Shown here: positions 15,238 to 29,961 of the stretch, piece by piece | Layout of the letters: each line of letters begins with the position of its first letter | How positions within the stretch are numbered: position 1 is the stretch's first letter | NCBI RefSeq assembly: GCF_003369915.1 | Contig: NC_046677.1 | Span: forward strand, 17,378,913-17,442,912 | Reading direction: 5' to 3' | Source of the DNA: Drosophila miranda | Taxonomy: Eukaryota > Arthropoda > Insecta > Diptera > Drosophilidae | Length of the DNA: 64,000 bases | Translations under genes and position numbers: made by a program | The notes under the pieces: generated by a model | Seen by the model: the letters and a program-made list of their open reading frames with translations, nothing else | The model's database searches: none | Told to the model about the DNA's origin: nothing

Positions 15238-15324
15238 AGGCTATTAAGATCTTTAGCACTTCAGGTGGTTCCCTGCATAGATGCCATGCCAGAACATCCC
15301 AGGATGAAGATGCAGCTCTCAGAG
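15238..15324 (+). other. Exon-like 87-bp stretch, unassigned
   Basis: A pyrimidine-rich tract ending in ATCATTTCAG leads into an 87-base stretch that is open in two frames and ends in GAG followed by a GTGCGT donor. The length is a multiple of three. In one frame it encodes a short peptide with APEHP-like content, in the other a Ser/Arg-rich one. No neighbouring exons could be linked to it, so this may be an isolated exon of a long transcript or a coincidence. Confidence 0.15.
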
Positions 15325-15912
15325 GTGCGTACATATATGTCTAAGATCCAATATATTGTTGGTACAATTACCTGCTTTGTTTCTTTAATAATAGTACAAA
15401 AAAAACAGTGAAACTAGTAGAAAATTCTTAGAGGTTACGACCCATAAGCGTTCATGTTGGGGCTCTCATAGCTTCAATCAGAAAGCCCAACAAATAAGGA
15501 ACTCTGTTTATATCGGAAGGGAGGAGTTTTGATTTGCTTTTTCCGATTAGAAGACTCATTTTCATAGACAGACCGACAGACAGATGGTCATGGCTCTATC
15601 CACTTGTGATTGGCTCTGTTTTTGAATGAATGCCTATACTTCTAGGCTCAAAAATGCTTCCTCTCCCACTTGCACACCTAAAGGGTATGCCTATGTGTAC
15701 TCGGAATGGAGTAAAAGCTGGGAAAACTTTAAGCAGCTGTCAGATTGATTGAGGGAAAATTGCAAGGTGTGCGGCAGGTAGGACTCCCTAACTCATTCGG
15801 GGTGTGGCATTGGCATTGGCAAAGGGACTCATGTGGCTTATGCCTAATAAAGTTGACATCGTCACCTTGATTGGGGCATAGGAGACGTGATTTTCATTTT
15901 AAAACGATTAGA

Positions 15913-16130
15913 TGCAAGACCTCAAAAGAAGTAGAATCGAAGAGAGAGAGATAAATGAAAGAAGTTAAAGGAAAGTTCAAGGATAACTATACAAATACTA
16001 TCATGGAATCCATAGATACAAGATCTCAAAGGAAGTGGATAGAATCGGAGAGAGAGAGAGAGATAAAAGTAAAAGAAGGTAAAGGAAAGTTCAAGGATAA
16101 ATGAATCCATGGAATGAATGGAATCCATAT
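15913..16130. repeat. ~104-bp imperfect tandem duplication, GA-rich
   Basis: Two adjacent copies each contain AAGA(C/T)CTCAAA, GAAGT, TAGAATCG, a GAGAGAGAGATAAA run, and TAAAGGAAAGTTCAAGGATAA. They start near 15916 and 16020. The GAGAG core differs in length between copies. No coding role is apparent. Confidence 0.8.
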
Positions 16131-16570
16131 CCGGTAATGGGGTAATGGAGGGTAATCCATGCGGGGTAATATCCAACTTTTTTACTATATTCAAAAACAA
16201 ATTGATTCAAGGAATAAAAGGATATTAGTTTCACAATAATTCGATTTGATACGGGACGTATCCCTTTTTTAAACGATTCAATAAAATGTTTAAGAACGGC
16301 TCATGACAAATGGAGGAAATCGCGAACTTTCGCATCTACCTTTTTACATTTAAATGTATAAGTTTTTGTATCATTTACCGCTTTTCCATTAAAGTTTAAA
16401 ACCACACCAATAAACCCTCCTTTTCTGCCATAAATGTGCCCATTAGGATAATCGCCCTGCGGCCTGTCTAATTGAATATCGCATGCCAGACAAATCTTTC
16501 CAAGTCCCGTGTACCTTTTTGCACTTCTTGTGGGAAGGTGCCCCACGCACTCGGTCCGCCCCCATCAGAC

Positions 16571-16592
16571 AACACACACACACACACACACA
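16571..16592. repeat. (CA)n microsatellite
   Basis: A run of about ten CA dinucleotides within otherwise unremarkable spacer DNA. Confidence 0.9.
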
Positions 16593-17921
16593 GACACCCT
16601 CTAATCTACGCTTCATTCCACAGGCCAGCTGGCAATTATGCCTCCTTCGCCTTTTGCGGCCAGGCCAAGCGCACTTCATTTGTGCCACACAACAGACAAC
16701 AGCCCACAGCCCACACCCACACCCACAAACCCCCCCATATATATATCGTGTATCGCATCTACAAGGCGCTGGTGTTGCCTTTCAGTAGCTGCAAGCATTA
16801 AAGTTAACAAATAGGGCTTAAAAACTTGCAGCCTGTAGCACCGTCACGCCTCCACCGCAAGCCCAGATACACACAGAAAAACCCACTCTTTTTATTTATA
16901 AATATAATTGTACTGCAAAAAGGAATAATATACGAAATTGTGGAATATTCGATGGTTTTTGGAAGCCATTTAAGGACAGATTTTCTCAGAGTGTTGCCCT
17001 GAATGCGGATGTGTGCCCGTGGATTGCTTTAATTAGTTTATGCCTCGTGTAATTAATATATTGTAAATGTGTTACAACGACCAACAATGGCAAATGACTC
17101 TTAATTAATTGTGTTAACTTGGAATTCGTTTTGGTTTTTATTCAACGTGTTATTTAATATAACCGAAAATAAATGTTATTTTCGGTTCGCAATTAATTAG
17201 AGCATGAAAGAAGGATGTCGCTGCGACCGGAATGTGACACCGTGTCAGTCGCTGGTGCTCGTAATTGACAGGCCATTATTGTAATTAAAATAACTCATAC
17301 GCAGCGCTGTCCCACTCGGGAGATGCCCGTCTCTATCTCTGTCTCTCGCATAAATCAGGCCACACTTGTAGCCTTGAATTTATTCATTCCATACGAAAAT
17401 TAAACTTTGTTTTGATTTCTGCGGCCATTGTCGCTTAGGCAATAAAATGTGATTTATTCTTTTGGACACTCCCGTTCTGATTTTAATGGCACTCCCCCGC
17501 AAAAACAAAGAGACAATGATATTTTAACAAATTGCCAAGCACTTCCGTATCCAAAATGGCCCACAAATACTCCCAAGTGTCTCGTTGGAAACAGGGCCAA
17601 AGTGTCAGGTGTGGCGGGTCCAGTATATCGCTGGTTGCCAGTTTTTATGAAGTCTTAATTGCTGCGAAAAAGGTCCCTTAAATTCACTTCAGCGATGATT
17701 AATGGTGGGGCACTATATATGGACTGCTTTTGTGGCAAATGATTCGTGAAAATATTTGTTAAGTTCGGAGTAATTCTAGGATTAATTTTAAATTTTAATA
17801 GAAGGAAAATATAAAGCTTCAAGTGCTAGTTACCTTAATGTAAATAAATCCCATGACTCAAGGTCCTTTCAATAAATTGTTTATTCTATATTCATAAGGG
17901 AAATTTCAGATACTTTTAAAA

Positions 17922-17923
<2 letters not shown>

Positions 17924-17960
<37 letters not shown>
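17924..17960. repeat. Poly(A) run of 37
   Basis: An uninterrupted run of 37 A residues. It could be the tail of an inserted retroposon, but the flanks show no obvious target-site duplication and no coding remnant upstream. I therefore call it only a homopolymer. Confidence 0.9.
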
Positions 17961-17962
<2 letters not shown>

Positions 17963-18417
17963 AGTCACTGCACGATACTTGATTTTTTACATTATAAAAA
18001 AGTTCTATGAGACATCGATACTAAATGATTTAAAAAAAAAAAGAATGAATTAACAGATTGAAATAAAATTTCACACACGTTCATATAAAAGATGTACTAA
18101 CTCAACAACAAAAAATTAGGGTAGTCGTAAAGCCCTCTCTTATCGAACCGCAAAGCTTATTGAACACCTTTGTATAAAATAAAAATAAAACTAAAAAATA
18201 CCCTCCATACATCGGGATTTTACTATGAATTAACGGGTCGGTCATTTCTATCGAGTAATATACAATTTCGGGCGTAGATATATAGAGAGATATGTCTATA
18301 CTCTATAAGAGTATAATCTCTATAAGATCTAAAGGTATTTTAATGGGTTTTATAGAAAGAAGATCCAACTTAAACTCAAAACAATTATTGAGTGCCCAAA
18401 ATTAATAATTTGTTTTT

Positions 18418-18690
18418 TACATATAATAAAAGCCACAAAATAGTGTCTAGTTCCTACATTAAAAAAAAAAAATGACTTTATAAATATAAAAAAATAAAAA
18501 TGCTAGAACATATGCTCCAAGCAGCTGTTTATTCCGTTTTTGGAATATAATAATAGCCACAAAATAGTGCCTAGCTCTGTACTTTTGTTACCACTTCAAA
18601 GAATTGCCTTAAAACTATCTTTATCTAAGTACAAAAAAATACAGATGCTGGAACATCTGTTCAAAGCAGCTGTTTATTCCGTTACTGGAT
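18418..18690. repeat. ~130-bp tandem duplication
   Basis: Two adjacent copies share ATATAATAA(T)AGCCACAAAATAGTG, CTAG(T/C)TC, an A-rich middle with ATAAAAATGCT or ATACAGATGCT, GGAACAT, and AAGCAGCTGTTTATTCCGTT. The second copy, from about 18541, carries a short insertion. Divergence is moderate and there is no coding content. Confidence 0.85.
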
Positions 18691-19480
18691 GTCCATTCCG
18701 CCCTTCTTCGCCCAGAGAGAAACCTTGCAGGTGAAGTTTATCCAACTTGAGTCGGAGCCCGAACAGCTTGCAGCGTAAATAATTTATTGCTCAATTGTGA
18801 TAATTATGGTGGCCACAAGACAACGGCCCCGCCATCGTCAATATCAATAACTGTCCGGCGTGATAAATGCTCTAAGGGCGGCCAAGGCAGTCGGAAACGA
18901 GCTCAGAATTCAATTAAAAAATACTTTCTGGCATTATTTAATGCGGCTACATTTGTTAGCCGCCGAAGCCGGGTAAAATCACAGCAACCCCTCCCCCCCG
19001 CCAATCCGTACCTTCTGATCGGGTGGTGGTGCCACAGAAAAAAATCGCATTAAAAGCCTGCGAAAACGAAAACAAAAACAAGAACAGAGCTCTCTCCCTG
19101 CACTCTGGCCGCATTTCTGCATTTCCTATTTTTCTGTACTCTGGCAGAGGGGCATCGCGACTTTGGGGAGGCGTTTAAAGATGCCTCCGGGATTCTGGTT
19201 TGTGTATATTTTTAGTACAAAATACGAGGGACATAAGGGATATCATTTCGCATCAATATGATGGAAATGACTTGGAAAAAGGTTTGGTTCTTAATATTTA
19301 ATGTCTTAAATGGGGATCTTATGGGAAAACTGGTCAAGATTCGGTTTAAGGATAGCGCCATTAAATTAAAATTTTTTTTTAAAATATAGAATATTAAATT
19401 TAATCCAAGATGGAATATGTACAAATGGACGGACCAAAACTTCATTAAAATCCTTAAGATACAGTTTCTCAAGGCCTTGT

Positions 19481-19850
19481 AATAATAGTAATAATAATAA
19501 TAAAAATAATATAAAAAAATAATAATAAAATAATGATAATAATAATGATGATAAAATAATACTAATGATAATAATAATGTTAATAAAATAATAATAATAA
19601 TATAACAGAAAAAAATAATAATAATTTAAAAAAAAATAATAATGATAATAAAATAATAGTAATAATAATGATAATAAAATAATAATAATAATAATGCTAA
19701 TAAAATAATAATAATAATAATAAAGTAATAAAAACAAATATTATATAATAATAAAAAAAAAATATTTAAAAAAAATTAATAAAATAATAATAATTTGAAT
19801 AAATAATAAAATTGAAATAATACAAAATCAGAATAATAATAATAATTTAA
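19481..19850. repeat. (AAT)n-type microsatellite block
   Basis: About 370 bases of imperfect AATAAT, AATGATAAT and AAAATAATA units. The minus-strand translation, rich in Tyr, Leu and Ile, is an artefact of the repeat. Confidence 0.9.
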
Positions 19851-22800
19851 AAGTTCATAAAAAAACTCTGCCAAATTGAATCTCAACGTCTCCAAATCCC
19901 CAAATCCTTCTGGAAAGGGTCTTCAAAGTTCGTGGCTCGGTATATTCGTGCATTTTTTGTGTTGTGTTAGCCAAAGCGCATTTTTCACTTAGCTTGCTGT
20001 TCTGCTTCGCCTTTGTTTGCCTCTGTTTTCCGCACTGGCCAATCACGCATTTGGCCAAGGCCCAGTCCCAGGCCCAGGCCCGGGCCCGCCCATCGAGCCG
20101 GCAGATAAGGCCAGAAGGAAAAAATCAAAGCGGCAAAAACACAGCACGGCAGAAAAAACAACGGAATCGAATGCAATTTATTTTCTAGTTACTGTTAAGC
20201 TGATTGCAACAGCGATGCAGGCGATGGTGCCGCCGATGTTCTGTGTCTCTGTCCGCCCTGCAACACCGCCCCAGGGCTCCTCCTCTCCCTCTCTCTCTCT
20301 CTCTCTCTTTACATCTCTTCAGCAAATCCTTTGAGCTGTAAGCTGTAAAGGGGGGGGCGGACCCTTCCGCATCCCCTCTGCGAACAAAACAAAAAACAAA
20401 CCTTTTGTTGCCGCGAGTTTCGCCGTTGGACGTTGGTCCGCATAGAAGCGTCACTTAAAAGCGAATCAGCGGTGCATAACTGCTTTTTGGCGTTGGAGTT
20501 GGAGTTTGTGGGTTAAGCCAAGAGCTAGTTCAAAGGCCAAGACGGCCAAAGGTTGCAGGGAAGTTGAAGAAATGGGGGCTGCTTTATGGCATTGTAAATA
20601 AAGTAAATTAACCTGTGTACTATATAGAGAATAATCCCTATCTAGTAACGATTTGCAGGCCATTTTGTTAGTAGAACTTCTGGACATCTCATGGCATTGC
20701 TTTACATCCGATAGCCCTCAAATCTTCTCTGAAACACCCATGAAACCCCTCAACTAGCAGATCCTTTTAGAACTAGTTCCACCCCACATCTCTGCCAGTT
20801 CGTTCCAGCGTCTCTTCCATTCCATTCACGCAGCTGGAAGCAGAAAAAATTCCAATTTAAGCGGCGTGTCAAAATTGCAAATCAAAGTTTAGGGGCCACA
20901 ACTTTTGTATGGGCGAGTGTTTGTATGAAAATTGCTTGATTGAATGCCTGATTGAGTGATTGAGTGACTGACGACTGGTCGACAACAGCAGTTGTCGGGA
21001 GGCGGCACTCAGGGCGGTTGAAGGCAAGCAACGGTTGAACGGCAATTGCCCCCCCACACACGAGAAGGGTGCACAAAATGGTCGGTTAATTTGAGGCAAT
21101 CACAAACCAAAACCAAAACCAAATCGAACCTACAGCAAACTGCAGTAACTCTCACGAGTAGGGGAATAGGGGGTAGGGTAGGGGGGGGGTATTGATGGAC
21201 CTTCAACCAATGGTGCGCACTGACCAGACAGAAGTGCGATTTCTGTTCCTGGGCAATCGCCTGAGGAGCCCCAATGAGGTCTAGAATTGGTCACAGTTTA
21301 TGCAAATTTATTGGGGCTTACCAAAACAGCAACAAAATGCTGAGAAACGAGCAGGCCGCACGCACAGGAATAAGGAAGGTGGGGGAATTGAAGGTCGTGA
21401 AGGCTTTAGGAAACAGAAAATTTGTTCCAAAAGAAGGGCTTCTAGTAGAGGAAACAGATATATATTGAACATTTTTATTTTCATTTTAATATTCAATGGA
21501 AATTTTCATTGAATTTAAACACACAAAATAAAGCAGACATCTTCTTTCTTGGAATATTCGGCAGCCACTCTCTTGAGAGCCCTAGGATCTGCCTGCCATG
21601 GCATCCAGTAGTTGAGGGGTTTGATGGGTGTTTCAGAGGAGACATTGATACTCTTGGAGGGCTATTAGATGCAAAATATCACAAAATTGTCTGTCAAATA
21701 GCTTGAAAACTAAACATGGGTAATTCTCTATAAACGTCTCTCTGGTGAGGTGGCATCCCCTGGCCTCAAGGTATAGGCCCGACTAGGCATTGCCTTCCTC
21801 TTCATCTTCCACTCTGACCATGAATCCTTCCGTGGACTTTGCCTTAATTACAATTATTTGTACCCTCTGCTTTCCTTTGACACTTGTGCTATCAAAAGTC
21901 GAATCTACTTTAATGAATAGTTTAGGCGATAGTTTCTACAATCTTGAATTTTGTCGGAGAACTTGCCATAGCTTGTTGATAGAGTAATTTATATGGTACA
22001 TATTTCTATACCTTTGAAGAGCTGGGAAATTCTTCTAAATAACAGAGTAATACAAGAACTGTGGCCCTGAGCCAAGGCCTGATGCCCAGGCCTGAAAGAG
22101 TATGACTCCTAAGTATTCCATAGAACCAATTAATCATCATAAGAGCTAATTTCACGCATAAATAGGCGATCAGGAGCGAGGCCTACCCGAAGAAGGACCC
22201 TCCAATTAGGTGCAGGCCATGAATGTGCTTTACGTGTGCCGCAATACCGTGTCGTGACTCACGACAAAGCCACCCTCCCAGCGGCTTTCATGTCTGACTT
22301 TGAGAAGAAGTCAATTTCCCCACAGATCTCATCTTTCAATATCGAACAGAATATCCTACAGAGCATAGCAGGGCATCACATATGGCTTCCTGGAAGCACT
22401 AAAACGAAGACCAGCCCAGCGCCCAATCCACAGCCATTGGCACGTGCTGTACATGTCAATGGTGGAGTCCGACCTGACAACTGCCACTAGATGGGGCAAT
22501 GCGACGAAAGTCAAATGCTTTGCCGAGGGGCCGTAAACGCGCCTGTAATTGTGCCGCATGGGACGGGGCAGAGGCCTAATCCAGACCCGTGGCCCGTGGC
22601 CACTTTTGCTGCTTCCACTTAAAAATCCACTTAATGCCGCCGTCTTATGAAAATAACAAAAAAGGGAGGTAAAGCAGGGGGAGCTCATAGAACATGGGGC
22701 AATGGAGCAGCGGAACAGCTAAAAGTTTCGCCATCGCTCTGACGTATTCAAACTGCAAGTCGATTGTTATTTTTATGCCAGCGGCGGAAATAGACATCCT

Positions 22801-24875
22801 GCCCAGCGTCCTTCCTCGCAGCCCCCTGCGTCCCGCGGGCGGAAAAACTTTAACACAACTTGTGTCGAAAGCGGGACGGAACACGGCTCTACCCCCCGCC
22901 CCATCCTCCCATGAAGAGGGGCAAGTCAATGTCGACTGAAGGAGTACATTTTTGCGAGGCAGTTGGTAAAAGTTTTGCCAGGGCCAGGTACAAGGGGGGG
23001 AGAGTGGGGCCCCATTATTGAAAGTGCCCGTTGAGTAATTTAAAAGTTTGGCTCCAAGTCTTAACTTGTAGTCACCCCGTGGAGGGGGGTAGAAGGGGTG
23101 GATGTATTGAGGTCAAATTGATTCTTTCTTTCTTTGGAAATAATAAGGAATAATCCTCGGTGTAGGCCTGGGAAATGCATGCAATGGATTGCCTCTCAAG
23201 GACCGAAATTCTTCACATTTTTTGGGGGAAAGCCTGCTAGGTTCTCTACAAATTTGATTGCCTCCAAACAAGATTAGTGTTTTGGAATCCGCTTTTATTA
23301 CCGAAGGCATTAAATATTCTTGCGTCAGGGAATGCCTGACTATGTGGCACTGGCCTTTTGGGATTTGTTTTACAATTCAGTCACGCGTTGGGATCATTTC
23401 TTTCGCATTCCGCTGCATGATGCCCTTTGACTGCTGTCCTGCTGCCTGGGCCACCTTTTTAATTAATTTCTCCTTTCGCCTTTTGCCGCTTTAATCAAAG
23501 GATACTCAGCTGTCCTGCTGTCCGTTGATGCCCGTGCAAATCAAAATGGCAACACGCTGACTTCCGCTTCCTCTAGCCCTCCTTCCTGTCGCATTTGTCG
23601 CATGCGTTAATTTATGTTTTCTTAGTTTCAGTTTTCAACTTTTGTACTTAATTAGCATAATGAGAAGTTGCTGCTGCTGCTGCTTCTGTTGTTTGCCCTC
23701 AACAACACCCGAAACTACTTCACAACAGGAGGAGTGCACGAGTATTTAGTTAGTTTGTTGACTTTTCGAGTGCCTGCCTGCCCGCCAGCCCAACTTTGAT
23801 CAAACATTGAGAATTTCAACATTTAAATAACACTTTAAGCCGCAACTGCAGCCGGCAAAACCACCTGCGGTGCGAGCCTTATTAAAGAAACATTAATTAT
23901 TCAAATTAAATGCGTTTTTGATGGAAGCTGGAGCAAAGGAGTCCTGCCAGTCGTGGCGGCCAGGTGTGGAAAAACCTAGCAATAGTCCTACTAAGCTTTG
24001 TTTAAAGTGTGGGTTGTACTCTCTCTTCTGCCACATATTCGGATTATGTCTAGGGTGGACGACGGCGTGGACCTGGCCGTTTTTGCAGGACCTCTTTCGC
24101 CACCTGAAAAAGTGGTAATGCAGAATTATCAACCATTAGTTTATCTAATCGATTCTCAGTAGGAATAAGTCCAAAACTCCCCAGGTTTCGGTGTCTGAGA
24201 GCACACTCTCTCTCTTCCTGTGTGGCTTAGCAGTTTAAGGGTGAGTTTTCGCTTGCGTTTGGTGCTTGAGGAGGCACCTGCGCTCTCTCCCTCCACGTAT
24301 CACTCACTCCTCCCATAATTGGGCTACTACGCTGCCAGCAGGACATCATCAATGCTTGTTTTGGTCATGCACACGACATAAAATTAGTTTAGTCAGAAAA
24401 TTAGATGCAAAAACTGGCATAGAGGAGAGCGATACACAAAACAGCAACCAGCGCTGTCTATAATTGAAAGATTCCACATCTACGGGAGACCATAAGATCA
24501 TGGGCTGAAAATCATGGAATAGGTGCCACATCCAACCCGTTTTCTATTACAGACTCCCTCTCGATCAGAACGATCTGTTTTCATCCGATTACCGCCTTGA
24601 ATGGGAAATGCAAATCTGTTGTAATCATCTGCAAAATGCTTTGAACCCACAGAATACACCCATTGAACCGAGACACTCGTCTTTTGGTCTTTCGGTTTGC
24701 TCCATGGCCCAGTCCTGTGTTCTGTGATAACTTAAGCCCCTTGCTGTGGCATGATGAGGCGCATTCAAAACTTCGTATCGCCCATTGAAAGTTTTAGAGG
24801 AGAACTGAAACAGGACTGAATGCATCCACATCCACATATTCAATTAGAGTTACAACTTTAGAAGTTCAACAGCAA

Positions 24876-24878
<3 letters not shown>

Positions 24879-24931
<53 letters not shown>
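24879..24931. repeat. (GT)n microsatellite
   Basis: About 26 consecutive GT dinucleotides, directly followed by a G run. Confidence 0.95.
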
Positions 24932-24933
<2 letters not shown>

Positions 24934-27900
24934 GGGCACACTGGAGTCTCCTTTTTGGGGCTTTGGCAAAAGATTTCATTAATATTAAAAGAGCGGGAAT
25001 TCTTTTTATGGCCACAAAAACTAAATGAAACTCTTGTCAGTGCTTCAAGCGCATTCATATAAAGTACGACTACGAGAGGGGTGCAAAAAAAGTTCCTAAA
25101 AGTTTCCAGCTGCCCCGCCAATCTCCCGCAGGAGTCGAACGCAGCCAGCTGTGCAATTTGCTGGCGAAACTCAACAATTTGTGTCTCAAAAGCATAAGGG
25201 GGGGGCCCAGCAAAGTTGGCGGCAGCTCCAGCTCCAGCTGGGAAACGGGTGAAACGGCTTCTGGACCGGAAACTTTCGGCCAAGTGCGGTGTCATTGTTG
25301 GAGGTGTTTGATTGACTGAGCCGACTGCTCCTCTCTATTCGTGGCGACAATTATCACTGGCAGTGCCCATTTCCCTTGGGATCCATAGGAGGAGGTGCCA
25401 GGCGCTCCCGTTTCCCACGTCGTTTGAGTATTGATTCCATTCTGTCAGAGGATTAGGCATCATGGTTGCGCCTCTGCTTCCTCCTTCTCCCGAGAGTCGT
25501 ACACGCCATGGCACTGGGACTTCCGGAAAAAAGGCGTTCTTTGCGTGGCCTTGGGTTTGAATCGCAGCCCTTGCCCCTCCAACAATGCTTTTACCCTTCC
25601 ACTAGATGCAGGACAGAAGGAAGTCCCACATGTAGACCCGAGCAGCACGTCCAGCCCATCCAGAACTGTTGAAGATATTACTATTTCTCGGGACAAGGGT
25701 ACTCTAGGAAGGGCCTCAAAACTGGCGATTCTTGGAAGAAAATAGAATAATTCGTATGTGGGTAAACAGGTAAGACATTCAGCAACCCACTGCCATAATC
25801 ATTCCCTGATTGTCGGTACAGCCACGTCCTTCTGTTCCAAATAAACTCTAACCTCATAAGTTTTACTTTTCTTTAAATATAAAATGGTATTATATGAGCA
25901 TAACTGTCGTCTTTAGCGGTACTCAAGGCTCATTTATCTTTTACTTAAAAAATATTCACTGGGGACACATTCTTCTTTCCCCCCCCCCAATCACCTTGGA
26001 GGAGCTAGTGGTGCATGGTCGGAGGAGGGGTCGTCGACAAGCAGGCGACCTTGCTCACCTTGGTCCCCTTCGCAGGGGGGGGGGGGGGGGACAGGGCCTT
26101 GTCCTTCAGCCTCCTAGACATATGACTGTTCGCCTCTGACCTTCTCAATCGAATGTGTCTTTAAGGTTGATTGTTACTTTCTTTAAAGCTCAAGTGAAAG
26201 ACCCCACCCCCGCACCCCCACTTAATTAAATCCAATGTTCAACCGACTGCCACGCCCCGAAGAACGCCCAGAGACGACGGCCAGCGGGGCTTGCATTTTA
26301 ATTTCAATTTTGAGAGCAAGTCCCAGGACCCCGGTTCTTCCTCTTCATTGCGTCTCATTAGTGGGCAGATGGTCTGGAATGGCGATCTGGCGGGATTGAT
26401 GGGGGGCAAGCCGGCTGCTGAGTTGGCAACGCAGTTTGCCCTCAGCTCCGGTCCCCCACTTGTTGACCAAATGCCAGCAACTTGTTATTTAGGCAGATTT
26501 GCGTCATTAGTGCAGTGACCCCCTCGCCGCCCCCCTCGCCGCCCCCTCTGCCACCAACCGTGCCAAATTGTGAACAAATGTTTCTTCTGCCGGGGCCAAG
26601 GACCAAACTTAAACCGAGTCCGGCAGCAGCTGTCGAGTGGGCGAGCATTTCTGGTAGTAATAATTGAGAGGAATACCAGAAGCTGAAATTGAACTTTCTC
26701 GTGGGAGTGGGGGCAGAGAGACCCTCTCGGGTAGGGTATTATTTTGCAGTCGAAGTTTGGTGTGAAAAATTCCAGCACCTCATTATCACATTCTGTTTTT
26801 TTTTTTTGAATAGAAAACAGAAAAGCCACGAAGCAAAGTAAGTGAAGCCAGTGGCTCATTTTATTCGTAATTATCCTGGAACTATCGTAAAAAACAGTCC
26901 TGTCTTTTTTGGTCTCCCGTAAATAGTTTCTGCTGGGAGGCTTACAGATTTCCCATCGAAATGCATTGGGTTTAGGCATTAGGCGAGGTCTCAACACCTG
27001 TATTAGCATTAGGCCAGGGTCGGACTGGACCAGGGGCAAATGTAATTGTAATGTAAGCGGAAATAAGCGCCGAGAATACTCGTACACGCAGCTGAGGCAG
27101 AGGCAGAGCAGAGCAGAGACTGCTGATGCTGTTGCTGGCGTCGCATTTTAATTAAAATTTATAAGCCTTGGTCGGGGATTTGGCACCGAGCCCAGTCGCA
27201 GCCCCAGCGCCAATGCCAGGACACCCGGAGCAGGATCTGGAGCAGGAGTCGCACCAAGCAGTCATTGCTGGCGTGGCGTTTTAAGCTTTTAAGTTGCGGT
27301 GGATTTGTGAGGCTGTGAATCGGATTTTATGTGAAAATCAACTGCGGTGCGCATAAATTAAAAATCAGGCCGCAACAACAAACGAATAGAGAGGGCGGCA
27401 CCGGGCGTGTGCTGCCTTTGAGAGCATCATTTGTAATTAATTTGCCGCATTAGCCTGCCGCCTCGTGCCACAGAAATTGGCATTGATACCAGGTGAAAAA
27501 AAAAATACAAACCAAAAAAAAAAGCGCGTAGCAATTTGCGCATTTGCGGTTTTGATTGTCCAATTGAATTATTTTTATTTGAGCTGAAACAATTTCAAAT
27601 TATTATTATTATCCATTCGAATGAATGTCTTTCGCCATAATTGATTTCGATCAAATAATATGAATCATATCAATTACGATTATTGCTTATGCAAAGAGTG
27701 GCCTTCAATTGGCATGTTTATTTGTTATTTAAAACAATAGAAAAGATACATTTTTTTTAAATTTGATTGGAATGTGTTATTTAAAGAGCGAAAGGTCAAA
27801 ATAAACAGGCTTTAAATAGTTGCTAAGAAACCAATAAAGGACTGCTGCGATACTAGAATTATTTAAAAATTATGAGAATCCAAAACCCCTCCTTGTTGAG

Positions 27901-29956
27901 TGTCGAACCTTTCATAAATTCATATATCGCTTTCTTTGGTGGCTCTTCTCAAGTGTTAAAAGCTCAGCCTAGTACTGAACCTAGTCGGGACACCACTCGT
28001 TAAAGGGAATTAAGTACAACCATTTTAATCAGCATTGGCTGGTGCTGGAGCCCTAGATTACAGCCAGTGGTGCAGCAAGCACGTAAATCACTCTTATTGT
28101 TCGTCATTTGCAATGCCCACTCTTCAATATTCTCCTATACATATACACACATCTATTCTCACGCACGGCAGCAGCCTATGCGGCCGCTCATGATAAAATT
28201 TTAAAAGGAGCAACGCGCTCTCTTTTATTTTGCTCCTCTTTTACTCATTACAGCAGCAAACTTCGTTCTGCTCTCTCTCATCACAGCGCTCTCAGTTGAG
28301 ACGAAAGCGCTCGCTCTCGTCTTCATCTCGCGTCTTTCTTTGTTTCTTTTGCTTTCGCTATCGCTGTCCCGATCTGCCGCGCTCTAGCCTTGTTTAGGAT
28401 GGACCTAGAACATCGTCGTGGAGTGTTTCTTCAATCCAATACCGTCTTGAATCGAGTTAGCTCTTAGACTGACTCGACGCGCTCTTGTCTTAAATCCAAC
28501 TCGAACCGTTCGTCATTTCATAGCCGCTGTATCACAAAAGACACGGCACAATAAACATTGAACAATCCTCAACTTTTGCTATATACATATGTACATACAA
28601 ATATCGCTAATTACGCTATGGAAAAAGCTCAGTAGCTCAACAGCTAGGATACATGTATACCAGTATACACAGTATATTTTTATTAGAAAGATGCATACAT
28701 ATGTATGTATACATGTGTCGAAGCCTGGTAAATATGAAGCGGCACATCGTGCTGTTGTATTTCGTCAAGCACAGCAAGTCGCAAGCCTTACGTTCTCTTT
28801 CTTGTATACAAAATTGAGTGAATTCCTCTCTTTTCAGGCGATCCTTCTTCTCACTCTCTCTCACTCAAAGAGCAACATTGCTTTCAGCAACAATGAATCT
28901 AAACTAGAAGTATCGAGCCAGCTGTGGTTGTAACTAATATTTATTGTATATGGATTACTTATTCTATAAGAAAATACTAAAATTATTTCTTTATCTCCGA
29001 CATACATAATATGTATTACATACAAACATGATTTTTAGATGTTAGGGACAAATTACCATTTCGTGTAGAAAAATGATTCGAACTATTAAATGAAATATGA
29101 TGGATTAATCTCTGAATTAACGTGAAGAGAATTTATTATAGCCGTAACCATTACCACCAGGACGTAATCATTTGAATATCTAAATTCAGATACTCGCAGA
29201 GCAATTATTCCCCATTTCGGTTAGCACGAATCTAATTCTAATTCCCCCCCTCCCGGGCTGGGGGGTTCGGGCGGGTTATCTCCACGCTGTATGCAGCCAC
29301 AGCCGTGGCCGTAGAGCCACAAACTGGTGGCCATTAATTGCCAGCATTCGATCATCCACGAATCCTAGTCCGCCGACAAATACCCATTTGAGAGCTATAG
29401 AGAGCCGGATGGTTATTTACCGGAGCTCTGTTTATTGATATTTTATGCGCCATTCGATTAATTGCAATTTTAGGCACGTTTCCCACGCCATTTGCCATTT
29501 TCCATTTGCATAACACGAACACGAATTGGCCATTTAAGCTTTTAAAGCGGTGTTGACCAAAAACCGAATTCAAATTTTTGCGCACATGTCACGGGCCAAA
29601 AAAAGAGATGCAAAGAAATCGAATTATACATTGCATTGCAGGCCATTTAATTGCACGACTCTATGGGCGGGGCACAGTCATAAGGGAGGCCGTGGGGGGG
29701 AGTGCGGGCCCAATGGACTTTTGTTGTTAAGCCAAAGTGCAGTTTGTTGTCAAGTTTTGTGTGAATATCTTAAAAGAGAGCAAACACTTTACATTCAAAT
29801 GGGCTGACAGGAGCGAGGAGTGGCTCTGCAGGGGGGGGAGGCGTGCCCGGTGAAGTGTCAAGTTTATTACGGGCCATTGCAGTGGCAGGCAAGGAATCAC
29901 ACAGGATCAAGTGTCAAAATGGCAGCACAGCTTAAAAATTTTGCAAATTTTTCAAG

Positions 29957-29961
<5 letters not shown>

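Noticed and set aside
17924-17960. Poly(A) run as the tail of a processed pseudogene
   Set aside because: No coding remnant upstream and no flanking direct repeats seen.
19366-19737. Tyr/Leu/Ile-rich frame resembling a membrane protein
   Set aside because: It is the translation of an (AAT)n microsatellite.
26485-27087. 200-codon minus-strand open frame
   Set aside because: It runs through poly-A and CCGCC-type low-complexity DNA and has no recognisable homology.
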